Shown: positions 53,334 to 62,568, counted from the stretch's first letter. The stretch: 64,000 nt of DNA from Pseudooceanicola marinus (GCF_002786295.1 NZ_PGTC01000018.1:124001-188000); one strand, 5' to 3'. The notes: generated by a model not told the origin, from the sequence alone. Program-made: numbers and translations.

Positions 53334-53516
53334 GGGGCTCTCCTTGCGTGGTCCGTCTGTCTGCCTGCCCCGGGGTTACGCCGCAGGCGGCGGAAGGTCC
53401 AGCCCCGGCAAAGGGGCCGCACCTTCCAGCTACGGCAAAGGCTTGGCTTTTCAAGCCCTCGCCACTGCGCTAGAGGAGGAAGGAAGTACAAGGGAAAGCC
53501 AGGGGGGCTCCGATCC

Positions 53517-54023
53517 ATGCGCAAGTTTCTTCCCGTCGTCCTGATCGCCGCCATTGGGCTGTCGGGATGTGGATACGTGCGGGACAGCCGCCTGAACCCG
53601 TTCAACTGGTTCGGCCAGAGCAGTTCGCGCCCGGCGACCCCGCAGGAGGTCGAGAGCACCAACCCCCTGATCCCCAAGCGCAGCGCCTTCGCCCGGAAGC
53701 CGGACCAGGATCTGCGCCAGCCGATCGCGGGCCTGGAAAACCTGACGGTTGAACGTATCCCCGGCGGCGCGATCATCCGCGTGACCGGCGTCACGGCCCA
53801 GACCGGTGCCTACGACGTGGAACTGCGCCCAGAGAACGACGGTGACCCGGTGGACGGTGTCGCCCGCTACGTGATGGTCGCCTATCAGGCCCCTGGCGGG
53901 ACCGCCGGCCCGATCCAGACCCGCCGCGTCACCGCCGCGGCACGGCTGTCGAACATCGAGCTGACCAATGTCAGCTCCATCGAGGTCATCAGCGCCTCCA
54001 ACGTCCTGACCTCGCGCCGCTGA
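53517..54023 (+). CDS. Lipoprotein of unknown function
   Basis: A 168-residue protein with a lipoprotein signal: MRKFLPVVLIAAIGLSGC with lipidated Cys18 in an LSGC lipobox. Gly19 after it does not signal inner-membrane retention, so an outer-membrane location is likely. The mature part has a short linker and a beta-rich domain from about 70 to 160. No domain is recognised. Start chosen because it gives the complete signal peptide. Confidence 0.75.
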   Translation: MRKFLPVVLIAAIGLSGCGYVRDSRLNPFNWFGQSSSRPATPQEVESTNPLIPKRSAFARKPDQDLRQPIAGLENLTVERIPGGAIIRVTGVTAQTGAYDVELRPENDGDPVDGVARYVMVAYQAPGGTAGPIQTRRVTAAARLSNIELTNVSSIEVISASNVLTSRR

Positions 54024-54045
54024 TCCGTGGCATCACCACAACGCA

Positions 54046-54075
54046 AAAGGGCGCGGCCGGATGGCTGCGCCCTTT
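54046..54075. terminator. Bidirectional terminator
   Basis: AAAGGGCGC and GCGCCCTTT with an inner GCC/GGC stem, between the convergent lipoprotein and rnd genes. Confidence 0.8.
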
Positions 54076-54095
54076 GTCTTCTCTGGCCGTGTTGA

Positions 54096-55259
54096 TCAAT
54101 CCAGGTCGACGGTGATGACCTTCTGGCCCTTGGTCGCCAGACCGATCTTGCCATCGCAGAGCCGCAGCGCATCGGCGCCGAAGACATCGCGTCGCCAGCC
54201 GTGCAGCGAGGGCACGTCGCGTTCCCCGGCGGCCAATTCGTCCAGTTCGGAGGTGGCCGCGATCAGCTTGGCCGCGACGCCGGAATTGTCCGACTTCGAT
54301 TTCAGCAGGACGCGCAGCAGGTCGGCCAGCGCCGGATTCACCTGCAGCTTTTCCTTGGTCTTGTCAGGCTTGGGCAGGTCCGCGTCCGGGCATTCCAAGC
54401 CCGTCTTGATCGCCGCCATGATGCCCTCGGCAATCTCGCCCTTGCGGGCCTCTCGCAGCAACAGGCGCGCGCGGGACAGATCCTGCGGGGTCTGTGGCTT
54501 GGTCGAGGCCAGTTCGACCAGGGCGTCGTCCTTGTAGACGCGGTTGCGCGGCACGTTCTTCGACTGGGCGTAGGATTCCCGGAACTTCGCCAGCTCCCGC
54601 AACACGCCGAGGAAACGGCCCGAGTTGGTGCGGGTGCGCACGCGCTTCCACGCCTCTTCGGGGCGCACGATATAGGTCTCGGGGTTGGTCAGGATACCCA
54701 TTTCCTCCGCCACCCAGGCGGCGCGCCCATCCTTTTCCAGCTGACGGGCCAGGTATTCGTAGATCTGGCGCAGGTGGGTCACGTCGGCGATGGCGTATTT
54801 CTTCTGCGCCTCGGTCAGAGGACGACGCGACCAGTCGGTGAAACGGGACGATTTGTCGAGGCTCTCGCGGGCGATCTTGCGCACCAGCGTTTCGTAGCCC
54901 ACCTGTTCGCCGAACCCGCAAACCATGGCCGCGACCTGGGTGTCGAACAGCGGTTCCGGGATCAGCCCGGCATCGACGTAGAAGATCTCCAGGTCCTGCC
55001 GCGCGGCATGGAAGACCTTGACCACGTTGGTGTCCCGGAAAAGCTCGTAGAGGGGATCCAGCGACAGGCCCTCGGCCAGCGGATCGACCAGTACCGCATC
55101 GGTCTCGTCGTCCTTGCCGGGCACCGCAAGTTGCACGAGGCAAAGCTGGGAGTAATAGGTGCGCTCGCGCAGAAACTCGGTATCGACCGTGACATAGGGT
55201 TTGGACCGGGCCATGGAACAATAGGCTGCAAGGTCCTCGGTACGGGTAATCGTCTGCAT
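54096..55259 (-). CDS. rnd: Ribonuclease D
   Basis: A 3-prime exoribonuclease for tRNA and small RNA maturation, 387 residues. The DEDD motifs are VTVDTEFLRE, FHAARQDLEIF and YAIADVTHLRQIYEYL; an HRDC domain follows from about 205 (FLGVLRELAKFRESYA). It is the leftmost of the rnd-purN-purM group in the minus direction. Confidence 0.95.
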   Translation of the reverse strand: MQTITRTEDLAAYCSMARSKPYVTVDTEFLRERTYYSQLCLVQLAVPGKDDETDAVLVDPLAEGLSLDPLYELFRDTNVVKVFHAARQDLEIFYVDAGLIPEPLFDTQVAAMVCGFGEQVGYETLVRKIARESLDKSSRFTDWSRRPLTEAQKKYAIADVTHLRQIYEYLARQLEKDGRAAWVAEEMGILTNPETYIVRPEEAWKRVRTRTNSGRFLGVLRELAKFRESYAQSKNVPRNRVYKDDALVELASTKPQTPQDLSRARLLLREARKGEIAEGIMAAIKTGLECPDADLPKPDKTKEKLQVNPALADLLRVLLKSKSDNSGVAAKLIAATSELDELAAGERDVPSLHGWRRDVFGADALRLCDGKIGLATKGQKVITVDLD

Positions 55260-55496
55260 CTAAGGCTTTCTTCTGATCGCTTCACGTCCTGCCGTCATGA
55301 CCCCGTCATACTTGCCTTGTCACGGGATGGAAAGAGGGCGAAGGGCGCGCGAAACCACCCTGCCGGCAAGAAACAAGACCCCGCACCCATCAAAATACGT
55401 TAGCGTGAGACGATCAATCATTCATTTTCGTTAGACGTGGCCGCGGGGTAGAAACAGGCAAGGACCTTCCTTCCCTCTTCCCCGAAAGGACCCGTC

Positions 55497-55697
55497 ATGG
55501 CCCAAGCCATCAATCTGAACCGCCCCCACTGCGCCCCTGCCCCCGCCACCTCGCCCGTGCGCCTGCCGCTGAAGGCAGCCGTCGCCCTGGCCTTCGTTCT
55601 GGGGATGGTGGCGCTGTCCACCGTCGTGCCGCAGACCGAAGTCGCGCCCGACATGGCCTGGCGCGGCAACTCCGGCTCGCTGGAGATGATCCGCTAA
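55497..55697 (+). CDS. Small single-pass membrane protein
   Basis: A 66-residue protein with one hydrophobic segment at about 25-45 (LKAAVALAFVLGMVALSTVV) and short polar ends. GAAAGGA lies seven bases before the ATG. Its stop overlaps the purN stop by four bases on the opposite strand. No family recognised. Confidence 0.6.
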   Translation: MAQAINLNRPHCAPAPATSPVRLPLKAAVALAFVLGMVALSTVVPQTEVAPDMAWRGNSGSLEMIR

Positions 55698-56263
55698 AGG
55701 CTCTCGGCGAACTTGCGCAGCATGGCCGGGTACAGCTGATGTTCCTGCACCAACACCCGGGCGGCCAGCGTTTCAGGCGTGTCGCCCGGTTCGATGGCGA
55801 CCCGCGCCTGGCCAAGGATCGGACCGTCGTCCAGCTCTGCCGTCACCTCATGCACGGTGCAGCCGGCCTCGGTCTCGCCAGCCTCAAGCGCCCGCGCATG
55901 GGTGTGCAAACCCTTGTATTTGGGCAGAAGCGAGGGGTGGATGTTCAGCATCCGCCCCTCGTAATGCCGTATGAAGCTGGGCGTCAGGATCCGCATGAAG
56001 CCCGCCAGGCACAGGATGTCAGGGCGCGCCGCATCCAGGTGACAGATCAGCTCGGCCTCGAAGGCCGCGCGGTCTTTCCCGAAGGGGCGGTGATCGACCG
56101 CGAAGGTCGGCACGCCCATCTGGGTGGCCTTTACCAGACCGCCCGCCTGCGGATCGTTGGACCCGACCAGCACGGGGCGCGCGGGGTGATCGCCGGTCAT
56201 GCTTTCGACGAGGCGGACCATGTTGGACCCGCCGCCGGACACCAGGATTGCAACGCGCTTCAA
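55694..56263 (-). CDS. purN: Phosphoribosylglycinamide formyltransferase
   Basis: PurN formylates GAR with 10-formyl-THF, step three of purine synthesis; 189 residues. Signatures are LVSGGGSNM, FMRILTPSFI, the catalytic Asn/His in MLNIHPSLLPKYKGLHTH, and the Asp in DDGPILGQ. It follows purM by four bases, so the two are one operon. Confidence 0.97.
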   Translation of the reverse strand: MKRVAILVSGGGSNMVRLVESMTGDHPARPVLVGSNDPQAGGLVKATQMGVPTFAVDHRPFGKDRAAFEAELICHLDAARPDILCLAGFMRILTPSFIRHYEGRMLNIHPSLLPKYKGLHTHARALEAGETEAGCTVHEVTAELDDGPILGQARVAIEPGDTPETLAARVLVQEHQLYPAMLRKFAESL

Positions 56264-56267
56264 GGGA

Positions 56268-57311
56268 TCAGCCCTGCAGCGCCGGGTAACGGATGCCTGC
56301 CTCTTCGGTGACCGTCCCGATGCGGCTGACGGTCTCGCCGGCCTCGGTCAGCAGCGCGGTCAGGGCGTCGGCCTCGGCTGTATCCACCACCAGCACCATG
56401 CCCACACCGTAGTTGAAGGTCTTCAGCATCTCCGCCTCGGAAATGCCGCCCTGCGCCTGCAGCCAGGTGAACACGCCGGGTTTCTCCCAGGCGGTCAGAT
56501 CAATCTCGGCCCCCAGGCCCTGCAGGACGCGCGGCAGGTTCTCGGTCAGGCCGCCGCCGGTGATATGGGCCAGGGCATGCACACCGCCCGCGCGCACCGC
56601 GTCGAGGCAGGATTTGACGTAGAGACGGGTCGGTGTCAGCAGCGCGGCCCCCAGCGAGCCGTCGGCCCAGGGGCAATCCGCATCCCAGCCCAGCCCCGAG
56701 GTTTCAACCAGCTTGCGCACCAGAGAATAGCCATTGGAATGCACCCCGTCGGAGGCGAGCCCCAGCAGGACATCCCCAGCCCCCACGCCCGCCGGCAGAT
56801 CCTGCCCGCGTTCCATCGCACCCACGGCAAAGCCTGCCAGGTCGAAATCGCCCTTGGCGTACATGCCCGGCATTTCCGCCGTTTCACCGCCGATCAGCGC
56901 GGCGCCGGAGTTGGCACAGCCCTTGGCAATCCCTTCGACGATGGCCGCGGCCTGGTCGAGCTCCAGCTTGCCGGTGGCGAAGTAGTCAAGGAAGAACAGC
57001 GGCTCGGCGCCCTGGCAGACCAGGTCATTGACGCACATGGCCACCAGGTCGATGCCGATGGTGTCCACGTGGCCGGTGTCGATGGCGATGCGCAGCTTGG
57101 TGCCCACACCGTCGGTGGCCGCCACCAGGATCGGATCGTCGTAGCCGGCCGCCTTCAGATCGAAGAGCGCGCCAAACCCGCCCAGCCCCGACATGGTGCC
57201 GGGCCGGTCCGTGGCCTTGGCCGCCGGTTTGATCCGGTCGACCAGGTCGTTCCCGGCCTGAATGTCCACACCTGCGTCCGCGTAGGTGATCCCGTTCTTG
57301 CCGTCACTCAT
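56268..57311 (-). CDS. purM: Phosphoribosylformylglycinamidine cyclo-ligase
   Basis: PurM closes the imidazole ring to AIR; 347 residues. [25 protein letters not shown] and the GGETAEMPG motif are typical of AIR synthetase. The start at 57311 (MSDGKNG) is preceded by GAGGG. It heads the purM-purN operon. Confidence 0.97.
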   Translation of the reverse strand: MSDGKNGITYADAGVDIQAGNDLVDRIKPAAKATDRPGTMSGLGGFGALFDLKAAGYDDPILVAATDGVGTKLRIAIDTGHVDTIGIDLVAMCVNDLVCQGAEPLFFLDYFATGKLELDQAAAIVEGIAKGCANSGAALIGGETAEMPGMYAKGDFDLAGFAVGAMERGQDLPAGVGAGDVLLGLASDGVHSNGYSLVRKLVETSGLGWDADCPWADGSLGAALLTPTRLYVKSCLDAVRAGGVHALAHITGGGLTENLPRVLQGLGAEIDLTAWEKPGVFTWLQAQGGISEAEMLKTFNYGVGMVLVVDTAEADALTALLTEAGETVSRIGTVTEEAGIRYPALQG

Positions 57312-57660
57312 GACCCTGCCCTCGAAGCCTTGGAAATTGGGCCGGTCAGTAGCCGATCCCCCCCCTTCGCGCAACGACAAAGCGGCCCGCCGCTGCCGCA
57401 ACGGCAGACGCGGCGGCGGTCGCCCGCCCGAAAGCCACGTGCCGCCCCTGTTTCGTCACGATCTGCCCTCATGCACCGCACGACGGGCGCCGCGCGCGCA
57501 GCTCACACTGAAGTCCTACCATGGCCTCGGGCCCCGCGTCCTCGGGGCGGCAGCGAGGCCAGGGTTGACGCGTCGCAGCCACGTCCGCCCCCGAACGTAC
57601 CCGCCTGCCCCGCCGCGCGCTTGACCCTCGCGGCTCCGCGCCATATGCCTGAGCGCGGTC
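57312..57660. other. Intergenic region between purM and the tRNA gene
   Basis: 349 bases with no supported gene. The right end holds the tRNA promoter: TTGACC at 57620-57625, 17-base spacer, TATGCC at 57643-57648, about 13 bases before the tRNA. A dense run of C at the left belongs to the purM leader. Confidence 0.5.
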
Positions 57661-57736
57661 GGGCCTGTAGCTCAACGGTTAGAGCAGAGCGCTCATAACG
57701 CTTTGGTTGCGGGTTCAAATCCTGCCGGGCCTACCA
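57661..57736 (+). tRNA. tRNA with anticodon CAU, probably tRNA-Ile2 (lysidine)
   Basis: 76 bases with encoded CCA. The anticodon loop is CTCATAA in an AGCG/CGCT-type stem, giving CAT. The acceptor is GGGCCTG/CGGGCCT with a G1-U72 wobble, which excludes the initiator tRNA. The variable region TTGGTTGC resembles bacterial tRNA-Ile2 more than elongator tRNA-Met; the choice is by eye. Confidence 0.85.
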
Positions 57737-57771
57737 GAAATCCGATTTTTCCCAATAAAATCAAGGGCAAT

Positions 57772-57835
57772 GTGGACCACGCCGACCCACGAACGCCCAT
57801 CACTTTTCAATGGGTTACGGGGCAAGTGGACCACG
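57772..57835. repeat. Direct repeat GTGGACCACG just after the tRNA
   Basis: GTGGACCACG at 57772-57781 and again at 57826-57835, 54 bases apart; each is nearly palindromic. They stand in a gene-free stretch of about 335 bases between the tRNA 3-prime end and the cold-shock gene. Confidence 0.5.
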
Positions 57836-58072
57836 TTTTCCGGGGGGTTCGATGCCGCGTCATGCTAGCCGGCCGTGGCAGAGGAGATGGCGCCTGAATA
57901 CGGCAATGATCCGACGCGGCCTTGTAAACCCGGTCCGCAAGGGCCATGTGAGTATAGCTTACGCTTTTCTCTTCGACATTCTGCTGCCTGAAACGGTTTC
58001 GGTTGATCGACTTGGATCGACTTTGCCGGGCTGCCGCATATCGCGGGCAGCAGAAATCAGGAGGAGACCGAC

Positions 58073-58279
58073 ATGGCTCAAGGCACAGTGAAATGGTTCA
58101 ACACCACCAAAGGCTTCGGGTTCATTCAGCCCGACGACGGCGGTAAGGACATCTTCGTACATATCTCTGCGGTCGAACGCGCAGGTCTGTCTGACCTGCC
58201 CGAAGGCAAGAAGGTGAGCTACACCCTCGAGGCCGGCCGCGATGGCCGCGAATCCGCTGGTTCTCTGGAGCTGGTGTGA
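58073..58279 (+). CDS. cspA: Cold-shock domain protein
   Basis: A 68-residue single cold-shock domain, an RNA chaperone. RNP1 is KGFGFI (14-19) and RNP2 DIFVHIS (28-34). AGGAGGAGA is an ideal ribosome binding site. The long gap upstream may hold a structured leader as in other csp genes. Its stop overlaps the next start as GTGA. Confidence 0.95.
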   Translation: MAQGTVKWFNTTKGFGFIQPDDGGKDIFVHISAVERAGLSDLPEGKKVSYTLEAGRDGRESAGSLELV

Positions 58280-58503
58280 AGCCAACTCTGGACGATATCC
58301 TCAACGGCGTTCCCGAACAGAGCGGCAATGGTGGCAAACCATTGTCGCCCACCAAGAAGGCCGATGCGCGGTCCGAGACGCAACTCGACAAGATTTCGGC
58401 CAGCGCCAAGCGCTTGCTGTCAGAAGAAGCCGAGCAGCGCGCGGACAAGATCGCGCGCCTCAGTGCCGCCCGCCGAGCGCTAGGGCGGGAAGACAACACC
58501 TGA
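58276..58503 (+). CDS. Hypothetical protein coupled to the cold-shock gene
   Basis: A 75-residue protein that starts with a GTG overlapping the cspA stop. It is hydrophilic, with a disordered first half ([16 protein letters not shown]) and a charged helix at about 38-70 ([19 protein letters not shown]). No domain recognised. The overlap argues that it is translated. Confidence 0.65.
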   Translation: MKPTLDDILNGVPEQSGNGGKPLSPTKKADARSETQLDKISASAKRLLSEEAEQRADKIARLSAARRALGREDNT

Positions 58504-58685
58504 TCCCCTGCGGCCCGCCAAGGGCCCGCACGAGGTCAGTTCCAATACCTCTCGCGACACGTTCTGCCCGGAGCGCCCATCTCGGACCCAGTCCGACGGC
58601 GCGCCGGTGCAGCGCATCGTGGCCGCCCCAGGCGGCGGACGATGGCGCGAGACGCCACCTACATAACGGATCAGGGAGGATCACC

Positions 58686-58862
58686 ATGGGCTATTCACAG
58701 CCAAAGAAGCAGTTGGATCTCAAGGAGTTCCTCAGCACGCCCGCGAAGAAGCGGCCCGGCGCCAAGAAGTTCGGGTATCGAAGATTCCCCGCGGCGCCCA
58801 CCATGTCGCAGGACGATGCCCCGACCGAAAAGAGCGATTCCGAGGCGCCTTCGGACAGCTGA
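58686..58862 (+). CDS. Small hypothetical protein, 58 residues
   Basis: Begins MGYSQPKKQLDLKEFL. The first 35 residues are basic (Lys-rich, PAKKRPGAKKFGYRRF); the end is acidic and Ser-rich. GGGAGGA lies five bases before the ATG, and a terminator follows the stop. No family recognised. The good signals on both sides support it in spite of its size. Confidence 0.6.
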   Translation: MGYSQPKKQLDLKEFLSTPAKKRPGAKKFGYRRFPAAPTMSQDDAPTEKSDSEAPSDS

Positions 58863-58887
58863 TCCGCCCGGTCGGCCGATGCGGCTC

Positions 58888-58918
58888 GCCCGACCGGGCG
58901 AGGTCGGGCCGGGTTTTT
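58888..58918 (+). terminator. Intrinsic terminator
   Basis: GCCCGACC, loop GGGCGA, GGTCGGGC, then CGGG and five T. It is 25 bases after the stop of the 58-residue protein. Confidence 0.75.
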
Positions 58919-59053
58919 CCCGGACTGGCTCTGCCCTGCAGGCCGATCGCCGCCCGACTGCGAAACACGACACAAGATTACAGGCGCCGGACGGTGCCAC
59001 CCCGGAGCGCGGCAGTATGAACCGCTGCCTCCCCCAGACATTAGGATACGACA

Positions 59054-59305
59054 ATGATGGATATTCCCTGGGGCGAACCCTTCGCCCTCATCGACACGAA
59101 GGGCGACAACGTCGCACGTGTCGGCACGATTGAGACCGCCCACCACTGGCTGCGCCGCAAATGGCCGACCAGCGATGCGACCCACCGAAAGGCTTTGGCC
59201 CGGATCGAAGACGCCATGGAATGCATGGGATCTGTTGCGGAAGCCAGGCAGGCCTTCATCGCGGCAGCGCGATCTGCCGGGTTCGTCCCGGCCAAGCTGG
59301 CGTAG
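59054..59305 (+). CDS. DUF982 domain protein
   Basis: An 83-residue cytoplasmic protein with the DUF982 pattern: an opening Trp-X-X-Pro strand, a V-G-T-I-E-T-A-H-H-W-L strand-helix, WP, and a closing helix AEARQAFIAAARSAGF. The family is common on rhizobial and rhodobacterial accessory DNA and has no known function. AGGA lies seven bases before the ATG-ATG start. Confidence 0.8.
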   Translation: MMDIPWGEPFALIDTKGDNVARVGTIETAHHWLRRKWPTSDATHRKALARIEDAMECMGSVAEARQAFIAAARSAGFVPAKLA

Positions 59306-59394
59306 CACGGGCGCCCGTCACCATAGCGCCACCGGCCGGATTTAGGTCCGAAGAAGTGGCAGCATCCAACGACACAGCGAGGAACCTGAACCAC

Positions 59395-59559
59395 ATGAAC
59401 GAAAAGAAACCAGCACACGCGAGCCGCCACATGACATCTCCCGCACAAACGGTCCTAAATGCAGGGGCGCTGACTTGGGACGACTTCATGTTGGGGCTGT
59501 CAGAGGAACACCCGATCGCTGAAACTCGCGCCTCTCTGGGGCGCCTTTTCCAGGAATAG
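59395..59559 (+). CDS. Small hypothetical protein, 54 residues
   Basis: Starts MNEKKPAHASRHM and contains LTWDDFMLGLSEEHPIAETRASLGRLF, an amphipathic pattern that looks like real protein. GAGGA is 11 bases before the ATG. No family recognised. Confidence 0.45.
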   Translation: MNEKKPAHASRHMTSPAQTVLNAGALTWDDFMLGLSEEHPIAETRASLGRLFQE

Positions 59560-59657
59560 CCCGACCGGACGGACGGAAGAGCCTCATACTGAGGCCACGC
59601 ACGGCCCCGCCGCAAAGCGGGACCGATCAGGCAACCGGCGCAGGGACTGCAACGTCT

Positions 59658-60221
59658 TCAGGGCTGCATAAGCACCGAATTAGACGGATAGTCGGACGCC
59701 CAGGTGGCCGGGAGCGGTGCGACAAAGACATTTTCCGTGCGGTTGTGGGTGTAGCGCCAGACGCCATCCTCACACTTGCGGAACTTGTTGAACAGCCGGG
59801 AGGACCGCAGAAGGGCCTTTCCATCCGAGAAGAGCCAGGGCTGCATATGCACCCAATTGCCCTCTGCGGTCATGGCATCATCGGACACGCGGATCTGTTC
59901 AGAGGTCAGATAGTGGCAGTTCAGGATGAGAGCGGGATCGGTCTTACCGCCCCAGAACCCCTCGAAATGCTTCTTCACCGCATCCCAGCCCTCGGCGCGG
60001 CCGAACTGACCTTCGTAGTACTCACCAACGCCTTCCCAGACAGCTTCGGGCGCGAAGAGCTCCATGATGCGATCAATGCGCTCTGCATCGCTGTCGCACC
60101 CATATTCCGGGTTGGGCGTATCACATAAGAACATGTAGCGCGCCTGCAGGCGGCGCACCTCGGCTTCGGCCTCTAGGACCGCGACACGTGTTTCCAGGGC
60201 GTTGATGTATTCTTGAGACAC
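59658..60221 (-). CDS. SnoaL-like (NTF2-fold) protein
   Basis: A 187-residue protein. An N-terminal helix with coiled character (about 4-28, NALETRVAVLEAEAEVRRLQ) leads into a SnoaL/NTF2-like cone fold: DRIMELFAPEAVWEGVG, then strands with NCHYLTSEQIRV and VWRYTHNRTENVFV. Such proteins are small-molecule enzymes or binding proteins; the substrate is unknown. It is the only minus-strand gene in this part of the accessory segment apart from the phage-like set. Confidence 0.8.
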   Translation of the reverse strand: MSQEYINALETRVAVLEAEAEVRRLQARYMFLCDTPNPEYGCDSDAERIDRIMELFAPEAVWEGVGEYYEGQFGRAEGWDAVKKHFEGFWGGKTDPALILNCHYLTSEQIRVSDDAMTAEGNWVHMQPWLFSDGKALLRSSRLFNKFRKCEDGVWRYTHNRTENVFVAPLPATWASDYPSNSVLMQP

Positions 60222-60844
60222 GGGCGATTCCCTACCTGATTACGATAATTTTCACCTAAATGTATCGCGTCGGGCCCCGCATATGAAGCGGCGGGCAGCC
60301 ACTCAAGCGGGAGTTTCGAAGAAACCCTTCGCTCAGGTTCTTAGGTGCCCAGTCTACACGCAAAGAAGCTCATAAGAGCACAAGGCCTGACACGCCTGAC
60401 CGCCAGGCCCGGACAACAACGCTCCTGTCCGTGGGCCGCGGCCCCGCTCGGTCACGCCGACTTCGCAGGTCGTCGCAAACCTGGCACGACCGCCCTAGAT
60501 TGGCAGTCACGAGATATGCGATGTCCCGCCCCTCTCAGAAGGCGTTGTCACGCTTAAACTCCAAAGCTCCAACCCTTATTTTCAAGCACAATACCCAAAC
60601 GGATAGCCAAAGATGTAAGCGTTGACACGTCGCGGGCGGTTCCCCCAAAGGTGGAAAGAACCTGTTGCTCGACAGGCTTCGGAGAATACTCATCGACGCC
60701 CCGAAATGACGTCAGGCCGAATTCTCTGACTTTGAAACTTCGATGTGGAACGCGTCGCGTAACCTGACGGGAGTCTGCACTCCCACAATATTTCCTAGCT
60801 CGCGGCAATCTACTGCCTGCTATCTCGTTCGAAGGACTGTACCA
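60222..60844. other. Lower-GC gap without a supported gene
   Basis: About 620 bases, visibly richer in A and T than the surroundings. A minus-strand frame at 60554-60808 has some protein-like order but no start signal, and a plus-strand frame at 60345-60557 looks random. I see no promoter or repeat that I can support. Confidence 0.5.
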
Positions 60845-61111
60845 GTGGCCATAAGTCTTGATGGATATCTTGTTGCGAAAGCCAAGGAGCTTGAGCTCGA
60901 GGTCAAGGAGCTGAAAGAGATCTCCGCCCGGCTAGAAAGTCTAGGGTATCAACTTGTCGGGCGCACCTGCGCTGAGGGCGTTTCAGGATTGATGATGGCG
61001 TCGGCGATCACCCAGAAAATCGCAAAGAGCATTGAAACACCGGGCGACGACGAGATGGTCGAACACGGGGATAGTGCTGGCACCGTTCACACGCTCCATC
61101 CCGAACGCTAG
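60845..61111 (+). CDS. Hypothetical coiled-coil protein
   Basis: An 88-residue frame from GTG 60845 (VAISLDGYLVAKAKELELEVKELKEI region). Residues about 10-35 form a clear heptad pattern of Leu with Lys and Glu, followed by a Gly-rich middle and an acidic end. No ribosome binding site of quality is seen. It lies in the lower-GC patch, so it may be foreign. Confidence 0.4.
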   Translation: MAISLDGYLVAKAKELELEVKELKEISARLESLGYQLVGRTCAEGVSGLMMASAITQKIAKSIETPGDDEMVEHGDSAGTVHTLHPER

Positions 61112-61367
61112 GGGGCCAGGCGCGTTATCTTCAGAGCAGGAACACGGCGGTTGCAGCGACGGCAATCGCCGAAAGGCCAGACGAGCACCTGTCAATTGGC
61201 CCGTTCCCAAAGGCTTCCCTGCACTACCCTCATCTCGAAAGCGCAAGGGTCCGGCGTGGCTTTTCAGACGATGCATCTTAATTTCAGATGCGAACCGCAT
61301 GTATTTTCATTGGCACAATGCTCCAGAAGTCCTAGCGTCGCCAAACACTCGATTAGGGGACTTCGCA

Positions 61368-62063
61368 ATGATCACTCGCAACAAAACGCTCCGGCATTTT
61401 ACAGCCGCCGCACTGACAGGGCTATGCCTGGCAGGATCGGCCAATGCCGACGACTGGGCTGGACCGTTCGCCTCAATCGGCCTCGGCAGCAGCCACAGCC
61501 GGCTGGACTGGACCGCAGGAGGCGTACCCATCTTCGCCCCTACCGGTTACGAGGATCACGGCACCGCCGACAGCCTGGCGATCAGTGGTGAAGTCGGTCA
61601 GATGTACCGCCGAGGCGACTTCCTGCTCGGTTGGTCGGTTGGCCTGACGAGTCTCGATCATGAAGAACGAAAGGCCTCCCCCTTCTCCCCGGGCGAAACG
61701 CTCGCGACCGAGATCGGGCCGATGGCCTCTCTCGCAGGCCGGGTCGGCAAAGATTACGGCAACTGGCTGTTCTACGGCGAAGCCGGCGTGGCGATCGCAA
61801 AACTTAGCGTGCCCAATGAGGCCCCCTATTGCCCGACCCCCTGCAGGGTTTCGCTGGATGGCATGTCGACGGGTTTCCTTACCGGCATCGGCGCTGACTA
61901 TCGGATCACGGATCGGTATGCGGTCGGCATCAACTATCGCTACGTCGACTTCCAGGCGCGCACCGCTTCCGGTGAGATCTCCGGCCTGGGCGCGCCGCAG
62001 GAGTATGAGATCGGTGCGGACGCGAGCGTCATCACCCTCCGCCTGACAATCGCACTGGACTAA
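61368..62063 (+). CDS. Outer-membrane beta-barrel protein
   Basis: A 231-residue protein with a signal peptide cleaved near SANA-DD (residue 27). The mature part has alternating strands such as FASIGLGSSHSRLDW, FLLGWSVGLTSL, WLFYGEAGVAIAKL, RYAVGINYRYVDF and a final strand ITLRLTIALD; the pattern fits an 8-stranded barrel of the OmpA-like/Omp25 kind. Two Cys (CPTPC) in an outer loop could form a disulfide. GGGGA precedes the ATG by seven bases. Role unknown. Confidence 0.82.
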   Translation: MITRNKTLRHFTAAALTGLCLAGSANADDWAGPFASIGLGSSHSRLDWTAGGVPIFAPTGYEDHGTADSLAISGEVGQMYRRGDFLLGWSVGLTSLDHEERKASPFSPGETLATEIGPMASLAGRVGKDYGNWLFYGEAGVAIAKLSVPNEAPYCPTPCRVSLDGMSTGFLTGIGADYRITDRYAVGINYRYVDFQARTASGEISGLGAPQEYEIGADASVITLRLTIALD

Positions 62064-62167
62064 AGCCACCGGTACGGGCCCAAGCCCGGAGAAAAGTGCC
62101 CCGATGCAGTTCAAAGGCGCCCTGGGGCTGCAGCGGTGTTTGCGCACCGCTGCCCCCGATCCGGGCG

Positions 62168-62344
62168 CTAGTCGTCCAACTCGGCCGGATCGGCCGCGCG
62201 AACCGAGTGGATCTCCGCGATATGGTCCCAGTCCTGGGCAGCCTCGCGCGCGGCGCGAGCGTCGGGCGCCTCGAAGGGCACCTCGCGCGGCGGGTAGTAG
62301 TAGCCGTGAGCCTCGTTGCTCATGGTCACGAAGTAGCGGGGCAT
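62168..62344 (-). CDS. Small hypothetical protein, DUF6894-like
   Basis: 58 residues starting MPRYFVTMSNEAHGYYYPP; the MPRYF opening and the D-A-R-A-A-R-E-A-A helix resemble the DUF6894 family of alphaproteobacterial small proteins. GGGAGG is four bases before the ATG. It overlaps the preceding frame by 19 bases and looks like the last gene of a three-gene set. Confidence 0.55.
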   Translation of the reverse strand: MPRYFVTMSNEAHGYYYPPREVPFEAPDARAAREAAQDWDHIAEIHSVRAADPAELDD

Positions 62345-62568
62345 TCGGCCTCCCAGGTCGCATTTGTCTTCAGGTCCCGCCGCAGGTTCCAGGGCGCATG
62401 GGTGGCCCGCCAGTCGATCTCCGCTTCGCTGAAGATCCGCATCTCCTCCACGTCGCAAAAGGCCGGGCCGGGCGGCGGCGCTGCCGGCACAGGATCACTC
62501 CGCAGGTAAGAGCCAGCGGTCAGGCGCAAAAGGGCCGAGATCGGAACCGGGAATGCTGTCCAGCGCAT
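62326..62568 (-). CDS. Rz1-like (o-spanin-type) protein
   Basis: An 80-residue frame with a hydrophobic N-terminus (about 5-20), a Pro-rich stretch (PVPAAPPPGPAFC, ending at about residue 38) and the tail FCDVEEMRIFSEAEID ... NLRRDL ... WEAEC. The tail resembles small proteins in lysis cassettes of alphaproteobacterial prophages. It starts inside the Rz-like gene in another frame, as Rz1 does in Rz. The Cys is not in a canonical lipobox, so lipid anchoring is unsure. Confidence 0.5.
   Translation of the reverse strand: MRWTAFPVPISALLRLTAGSYLRSDPVPAAPPPGPAFCDVEEMRIFSEAEIDWRATHAPWNLRRDLKTNATWEAECPATS

Noticed and set aside
60554-60808. Minus-strand frame of 84 codons in the lower-GC gap
   Set aside because: Parts look protein-like, but there is no ribosome binding site, no recognised motif, and it crosses the region before a better plus-strand candidate.
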